Shown: piece by piece, positions 12,505-16,645 of the stretch
Numbering within the stretch: position 1 is the first letter of the stretch
Layout of the letters: each line of letters starts with the position of its first letter
Assembly: GCA_025997675.1 (NCBI GenBank)
Contig: BNUX01000063.1
Span: forward strand, 1-16,645
Length of the DNA stretch: 16,645 bases
Source: Spirochaetia bacterium
GTDB taxonomy: Bacteria; Spirochaetota; Spirochaetia; Treponematales; Breznakiellaceae
Reading direction: 5' to 3'
The notes under the pieces: model-generated
Database searches by the model: none
The model's input: only the letters and a program-made list of their open reading frames with translations
What the model was told of the DNA's origin: nothing
Program-made: the position numbers and the translations under genes

Positions 12505-13035
12505 CAGATTATCCAATTTTACCAAAAGCGCCCCCTCATCTTAACTCTCCTGGCACTGCCTGTAGCCGGCATACTGACGTTCATTGCAGCCTTTTTACGT
12601 TCCTTTTTCATTTTGCGTGATTCGCTCTATATAGGCGAATGCGTTAAAACCGGTATTTCAACACCGGAAAATTCGAAATTAAGCCAAAATAGCCCGGGCT
12701 TTTTTCAGAGAGCCCAAGCCGGCGGTATAAGAACCCGAGCTCCCACCCGGAAAGCCCAGGCTCCCAACCATAAAGCCCGGACCGGAGCCGGAAAGCCCGG
12801 GCTCCCAACCGGAAAGCCCGAACTGATGCCCAATAGCCCGGGCTCGTACCGGGAAAGCTCGGGCCTTTACAAAAAAGCTTGGGTTCTTACCTCAATAGCT
12901 TGGGTTCTTACCTCGACAGCTTGGGTTCTTACCTCGATAGCTTGGGCTCTTACCTCGATAGCCGGGGCTTTTCCCCCGATAGCCGGGGCTTTTCCCCTTG
13001 GAGCCTGGGTTCTCGTCCGGGAGCAGGTGGACTAA
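12505..13035 (+). other. Open frame with a hydrophobic segment running into the repeat array
   Basis: A frame with no stop from about 12445 to 13035 encodes a basic then strongly hydrophobic segment (YQKRPLILTLLALPVAGILT, then FIAAFLRSFFIL) that looks like a real membrane helix, followed by the translated repeats (AWVLTSI units). No ATG, GTG or TTG precedes the helix; only ATT codons do, so the true start may be lost or in another frame. Translation through the array is doubtful because several 20-bp units change the codon phase. It could be a decayed membrane protein gene next to or invaded by the repeat. Confidence 0.25.
12691..13021. repeat. Tandem array of 16 degenerate 20-21-bp units
   Basis: Each unit starts with AGC or close to it, followed by a pyrimidine pair and GGG: AGCYYGGGYT, then a variable part rich in C/A. 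Unit starts are 12691, 12711, 12732, 12753, 12774, 12794, 12815, 12835, 12856, 12876, 12897, 12918, 12939, 12960, 12981 and 13002. The left units resemble AGCCCGGGCTCCCAACCGGA, whose first 10 bases are a perfect palindrome; units 10-13 are nearly identical (AGCTTGGGTTCTTACCTCGA); units 14-15 share AGCCGGGGCTTTTCCCC. Neighbouring units are the most alike, as expected from local unequal crossing-over. There are no spacers, so it is not a CRISPR. The array ends 34 bp before a TTGACA promoter. Confidence 0.85.
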
Positions 13036-13054
13036 CAACCGCGTTTTCCCGGCA

Positions 13055-13084
13055 TTGACAATGGAAAAGGATCTATGGTAGGTT
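13055..13084 (+). promoter_or_regulatory. Promoter of the sugar ABC transporter operon
   Basis: A perfect TTGACA (13055-13060) is followed after 18 bp by TAGGTT (13079-13084), a poor -10. The weak -10 suggests dependence on an activator; no operator was recognised apart from the repeat array just upstream. Confidence 0.4.
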
Positions 13085-13112
13085 TTGTGTAAACTAATTT
13101 GAGGAGGAATAC

Positions 13113-14156
13113 ATGAAAAAGTATGTTTTTCCATTGATTGCTTTACTGGTCCTCGGATGTCTTTTCGCTTCCTGCGACAAGTCCAAATCCACAGCCGCAA
13201 AGGGCGCTAAAACCTATGAAATCGTTCTGGTCGTTAAACTTGAAGGCGTTGCCTGGTTTGACAGCACCCGGGTCGGTATCACCAAGTTTAACAACGAACA
13301 TCCGGATGTCAACGCCTATCAGATCGGCGCTTCTACCGCCGATCCCGCCGCCCAGGTAGCCCTGGTTAACGACCTCATCGCCAAGGGGGTGGACGCCATC
13401 CTGGTTATCCCCAATGACCCCGCTTCCCTGGTTCCCGCATTCAGGAACGCCCGGCAGGCCGGTATCAAGGTGCTGACCCACGAAGCCGGTACCCAGGCCG
13501 AGGCCGACTACGATGTCGAAGCCTTTGACAATACCGCCTACGGCGCCCATATGCTCGACGTTATGGCTGAATATATAGGCGGGAAAGGCGTTTGGCAGCC
13601 CTACGTTGGCCTTCTGACCTCCCCCACCCACAACCAGTGGGTTGACGGCGAACTCGCCCAGGCCAAGGCCAAGTACCCCGGGCTTACGGTCGCCGGGGAA
13701 CGGATCGAAGAACACGAAGATCAACAATTGGCTTATCAGCGGACCCTGGAACTCCTCCGCGCTAATCCCAATGTCATCGCCATGATGGGTTCCGCCATGA
13801 GTACCGTTCCCGGCGCCGCCCAGGCGATTACCGAGCGGGGACTTATTGGCAAGGCCGCCGCGTATGGCACCTGCCTTCCCTCGGTTGCCGGTGATTACCT
13901 GGTATCCGGCGCTGCCAAATCCATCCACTTCTGGGTTCCCGCAGATGCCGCCTACGCCACCGCCGACGCCGCCTACAAGCTTCTTAAGGGTGAAACCATC
14001 TCCGACGGCGCCAACCTGAATGTGAACGGATACAACAACATCACTATCAAGAAGAACGATTCCGGCGTTCCCGTTATCTACGGACAGGCCTGGGTCGATG
14101 TAAACAAGGACAACCTTTCCGAATGGAGAAATGCCGACGGCAGCTACAAGCTCTAA
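13113..14156 (+). CDS. Sugar ABC transporter substrate-binding lipoprotein (RbsB-type)
   Basis: 347 residues. The signal peptide ends LFASC with Cys21 lipidated; the mature part is a periplasmic-binding-protein type I fold: YEIVLVVKLEGVAWFDSTRV, then VNDLIAKGVDAILVIPNDPA and the second lobe VIAMMGSAMSTVPGAAQAI. It belongs with the ribose/rhamnose/autoinducer-2-type binding proteins that deliver monosaccharides to RbsC-like permeases. The AI-2/rhamnose-like sequence AGIKVLTHEAG suggests a pentose, methylpentose or similar ligand, but the exact sugar is not readable. GAGGAGGAAT gives a strong ribosome site 4-8 bp before the ATG. It is first in the operon; a stable hairpin follows before the ATPase gene, which usually keeps binding-protein mRNA more abundant. 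Confidence 0.92.
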   Translation: MKKYVFPLIALLVLGCLFASCDKSKSTAAKGAKTYEIVLVVKLEGVAWFDSTRVGITKFNNEHPDVNAYQIGASTADPAAQVALVNDLIAKGVDAILVIPNDPASLVPAFRNARQAGIKVLTHEAGTQAEADYDVEAFDNTAYGAHMLDVMAEYIGGKGVWQPYVGLLTSPTHNQWVDGELAQAKAKYPGLTVAGERIEEHEDQQLAYQRTLELLRANPNVIAMMGSAMSTVPGAAQAITERGLIGKAAAYGTCLPSVAGDYLVSGAAKSIHFWVPADAAYATADAAYKLLKGETISDGANLNVNGYNNITIKKNDSGVPVIYGQAWVDVNKDNLSEWRNADGSYKL

Positions 14157-14167
14157 GGATTTCTTAC

Positions 14168-14202
14168 GGGGCAGAAGAGCGGTTCCGCCGTTCCCCTGCC
14201 CC
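14168..14202 (+). other. Intercistronic hairpin between binding-protein and ATPase genes
   Basis: GGGGCAG (14168-14174) pairs with CTGCCCC (14196-14202), with an inner GCGG-TT-CCGC stem. No U-run follows. It probably protects the binding-protein mRNA or lowers downstream expression. Confidence 0.5.
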
Positions 14203-14219
14203 GGCTTGGGGGGTGTGTT

Positions 14220-15740
14220 ATGGCTGAGCTATTTCTGGAACTTAAAAATATTACGAAAACGTTCCAGGGGGTAAAGGCCCTGGACAATGTGGACCTTTCT
14301 ATCGGCAGGGGAGAAATTCACTGTCTGGTGGGAGAAAACGGTTCAGGCAAATCCACCCTGATCAAGATCATCGGCGGTGTTCATAAACCCGATTCGGGGA
14401 CCATCCTGATAAACGGCATCGAATCAAAGAACATAAACTCCATTGAGTCGATCCGCGCGGGGATTCAGATCATCTATCAGGATCTTTCCCTCTTTCCGAA
14501 TATGACGGCGGCGGAAAATATCGCCATGAACCAGATGCTGGAATCGAATAGCCGGGTGATTAACTGGCAGACCGTCCGCGCCGAAGCGAAAAAGGCGCTG
14601 GAAGAAATAGGCGAAGATATCGACCTCGACGAAAAGGTCGAGAACCTTTCCATAGCCCGGAAACAGATTGTGGCGATTTCCCGGGCGCTGACCCAAAACG
14701 CCCGGCTCATCATCATGGATGAGGCGACCTCGGCTATCACCAAGGATGAGGTAGACCACCTCTTTGAGGTTATCGCCCGGCTGCAGAAAAAAGGAATCTC
14801 CATCCTTTTTGTCAGTCACAAATTAAATGAAGTATTTGAGATTGCCGAAAGGGTTACGATTATACGGGACGGAAAAAAGGTCGGCGATTATCCCGCCGCA
14901 GAACTGGATAATGACCGGCTTGTTTTCCTGATGACCGGGCAGAACTTTAAGGCCGAGCCCTACACATTTAACGCCGCCGAGGTGGATACCGTTTTGTCGG
15001 TACGGAATCTGAGCAAGGCGGGCCAGTTTTCTGATATCAGCTTTGATTTAAAAAAGGGCGAGATTTTAGGCATCACGGGGCTTATTGGTTCCGGCCGTAC
15101 CGAAACGGCCCTGGCGCTCTTCGGCCTTAATACGCCTGACGCCGGGGAAATCACGGTTAAAGGGCGGGCGCTTAGGATCACGAAACCCCGGGACGCCATT
15201 GATGCGGGTATTGCCTATCTTCCGGAGGATCGTTTAACCGAGGGGCTTTTTATCGAACAATCCATCGGTAACAACATTATTATCACCATATTGGATGAAC
15301 TGCTCAATAAAACAAAGGTTCTGGTAAAAGGCCGGCAGGATAGGGCCAAAAATGACTGGGTTAAAAAGCTGGCGATTAAAACACCGAGCCACCTGGCCCC
15401 GGCGAATAGCCTCTCCGGGGGTAACCAGCAGCGGGTGGTCCTTGCCAAATGGCTGGCCATCAATCCGGCGGTCTTTATCCTGGACGGGCCTACCATCGGA
15501 ATCGACATCGGGTCTAAACACAATATCCACGAAATCATCCGGGGTCTGGCCCGGGAAGGGATGGCCATCATCATGATTTCCGACGAGATTCCGGAAATTC
15601 TGGATAACTGCAACCGGGTTTTGATTATGGCCAAGGGAAGAATCCTTAAGGAGATACCGGACGCGTCGAAGGTAAGCGCAGAAGAAGTGTTTGACCTTAT
15701 CGGCGGGGGCGGCGCCGCGGATTTGGGGGCAGCGGGATGA
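14220..15740 (+). CDS. Sugar ABC transporter double ATPase (RbsA-type)
   Basis: 506 residues with two nucleotide-binding domains, as in RbsA/MglA/XylG. Domain 1 has Walker A GENGSGKST (38-46), signature LSIARKQ (143-149, a variant of LSGGxxQ) and Walker B LIIMDEAT. Domain 2 has the degenerate Walker A GLIGSGRTE usual for this family, a perfect LSGGNQQ signature, and FILDGPTIGID, where Gly replaces the catalytic Glu of Walker B. Domain 2 is thus probably hydrolysis-poor and domain 1 supplies the active site. It energises import at the inner face of the cytoplasmic membrane. The start follows a G-run (weak ribosome site). The stop overlaps the permease start (ATGA), showing translational coupling. 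Confidence 0.93.
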   Translation: MAELFLELKNITKTFQGVKALDNVDLSIGRGEIHCLVGENGSGKSTLIKIIGGVHKPDSGTILINGIESKNINSIESIRAGIQIIYQDLSLFPNMTAAENIAMNQMLESNSRVINWQTVRAEAKKALEEIGEDIDLDEKVENLSIARKQIVAISRALTQNARLIIMDEATSAITKDEVDHLFEVIARLQKKGISILFVSHKLNEVFEIAERVTIIRDGKKVGDYPAAELDNDRLVFLMTGQNFKAEPYTFNAAEVDTVLSVRNLSKAGQFSDISFDLKKGEILGITGLIGSGRTETALALFGLNTPDAGEITVKGRALRITKPRDAIDAGIAYLPEDRLTEGLFIEQSIGNNIIITILDELLNKTKVLVKGRQDRAKNDWVKKLAIKTPSHLAPANSLSGGNQQRVVLAKWLAINPAVFILDGPTIGIDIGSKHNIHEIIRGLAREGMAIIMISDEIPEILDNCNRVLIMAKGRILKEIPDASKVSAEEVFDLIGGGGAADLGAAG

Positions 15741-16645
15741 ACATAAAGAAGCTTTTTAAGTATAACGAAACCTATTTAGCCCTGGTGCTGGTCGTCTTTT
15801 GTGCGGCGATCACGGCGGTTAATCCGGTCTTTTTTACCCTGGATAATTTTGCGGACCTGGCTAAAAACTCCGCGGGAACCGCCATTCTAGCCATCGGCGT
15901 TTTTGTGGTGCTCCTGTCCGGGGGGACCGACGTATCCTGTACCGCAGTAGCCATCTGCGCCGAGTACATCACCGCCCGCTTCCTTATCGCCTCGGGGGTA
16001 AACAATATCTTCATCGCCTTTATCATGGCCATTGCCATAGGGATAGCCCTGGGGGCCGTTAACGCGGTCTTTGTTTCAATCTTCAAGATACCGGTCCTGA
16101 TAGCAACCCTGGGAACTTCAAGCCTCTTTCACGGGGCGCTCCTGGAGTTTGTGGGGACCAAGTCCTTAAACGTGGGGGACCTGCCCCAGTGCTTTAAGGA
16201 CTTCGGGGATTTTAATATTGTCTCCTGGCATCTTCCCAATGGAACACCCTACGGGCTTTCGATCTTCTTTCCCATCCTGATTTTTCTCCTGCTTTTAACC
16301 TGGTTTATCCTGCGGTTTACCATGATTGGCCGGGGGATCTACGCCCTGGGGGGTAACCCCGAAGCGGCCAAGCGGACGGGGTTTAACCTCCATAAAATTC
16401 AGTTCTTTATCTATTGCTACGCCGGTTTTCTGGCGGGCATCATGGGGATTCTCCACATCAGCCTTATCCGGTACGGGAACCCCATGTACCTGGTGGGTAC
16501 GGAACTTATCGTTATCGCTGCGGTGGTATTGGGGGGAGCGCGGATCTCGGGCGGGACGGGAACCCTCACCGGAACCATGCTCGGGGTGGCCATGATTATG
16601 ATCCTCCAAAAAAACCTTATCCTCATCGGCCTTTCTTCGTATTGG
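15737..16645 (+). CDS. Sugar ABC transporter permease (RbsC-type), 3' end outside window
   Basis: 303 codons are visible from ATG 15737, open to the window end. Many hydrophobic segments are seen, with the family features VLLSGGTDVSCTAVAI near residue 55-70, FKIPVLIATLGTSSLFHGAL, and GGNPEAAKRTGFN, the cytoplasmic coupling loop that contacts the ATPase. It then ends within the C-terminal helices (VVLGGARISGGTGTLTGTML). It is a member of the BPD_transp_2 permease family and forms the inner-membrane channel. It overlaps the ATPase gene by 4 bp. A second permease gene, common in rhamnose- and AI-2-type systems, may follow beyond the window. Confidence 0.93.
   Translation, partial: MNIKKLFKYNETYLALVLVVFCAAITAVNPVFFTLDNFADLAKNSAGTAILAIGVFVVLLSGGTDVSCTAVAICAEYITARFLIASGVNNIFIAFIMAIAIGIALGAVNAVFVSIFKIPVLIATLGTSSLFHGALLEFVGTKSLNVGDLPQCFKDFGDFNIVSWHLPNGTPYGLSIFFPILIFLLLLTWFILRFTMIGRGIYALGGNPEAAKRTGFNLHKIQFFIYCYAGFLAGIMGILHISLIRYGNPMYLVGTELIVIAAVVLGGARISGGTGTLTGTMLGVAMIMILQKNLILIGLSSYW

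Noticed and set aside
12691..13021. CRISPR array
   Set aside because: Units are directly adjacent at 20-21 bp with no unique spacers, and no cas genes are present.
12892..13200. Minus-strand frame encoding repeated Lys/Gly/Ser/Pro/Tyr heptads
   Set aside because: It is the antisense translation of the 21-bp repeat and extends into the binding-protein gene; the apparent protein repeat follows from the DNA period.
13143..13928. 261-codon minus-strand frame opposite the binding-protein gene
   Set aside because: It is a Gly-rich shadow produced by the G+C-rich third codon positions of the plus-strand gene.
1..16645. tRNA, rRNA, transposase or phage integrase genes
   Set aside because: None was recognised by reading either strand; tRNA detection by eye is limited, so a small RNA could be missed.

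Overview
The window reads as accessory chromosome of a host-associated spirochaete, most like the Treponema group. This is inferred from the gene mix: BspA-type leucine-rich-repeat surface proteins, an LPP20-type lipoprotein, short lipoproteins with relaxed lipoboxes, and RbsABC-type sugar import. No rRNA or marker gene confirms it. Base composition is mixed: the sugar genes at both ends are visibly G+C-richer than the middle (about 5.5-9.5 kb).

Left end (1-3650): a sugar-related block. It holds the 3' part of a uroporphyrinogen-decarboxylase-family protein that keeps a His-X-Cys...Cys zinc-site pattern, a lone galactitol-type PTS IIB protein, an FGGY carbohydrate kinase, and convergently a ribulose-phosphate-3-epimerase-like gene overlapping the kinase 3' end by 42 bp. 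The kinase and epimerase could feed a pentulose into the pentose phosphate pathway.

3800-6300: a mosaic of broken and small genes. An LPP20-like lipoprotein has a coding-like tail in another frame. Divergent from it is a toxin-antitoxin pair whose PIN toxin is cut short exactly where a copy of an LRR gene 3' end begins. Then come two overlapping genes of unknown function, followed by an orphan copy of a leader repeat. The two LRR-type remnants bracket the unknown pair, as if it had replaced the body of an LRR gene.

6350-10240: a probable leftward surface operon (Ala-rich lipoprotein, TM2-domain membrane protein, LRR lipoprotein, small unknown protein, secreted LRR protein) with a divergent XRE-type regulator. 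A 16-bp perfect inverted repeat in the divergent region overlaps the -10 box of a good leftward promoter (TTGACA-N16-TATACA). The leader carries two mutually exclusive hairpins, one followed by a U-run.

10240-12420: the regulator, a strong intrinsic terminator, a 34-residue membrane peptide with its own promoter, a rubredoxin, and an MNT/HEPN pair whose HEPN gene has a frameshift.

12420-13110: about 0.7 kb without a conventional gene, dominated by 16 tandem degenerate units of 20-21 bp. Its function is unknown and it is the most unusual structure here.

Right end (13113-16645): an RbsB/RbsA/RbsC-type ABC sugar importer (lipoprotein binding protein, double ATPase, permease cut by the window end), with a TTGACA promoter and a stable hairpin between the first two genes.
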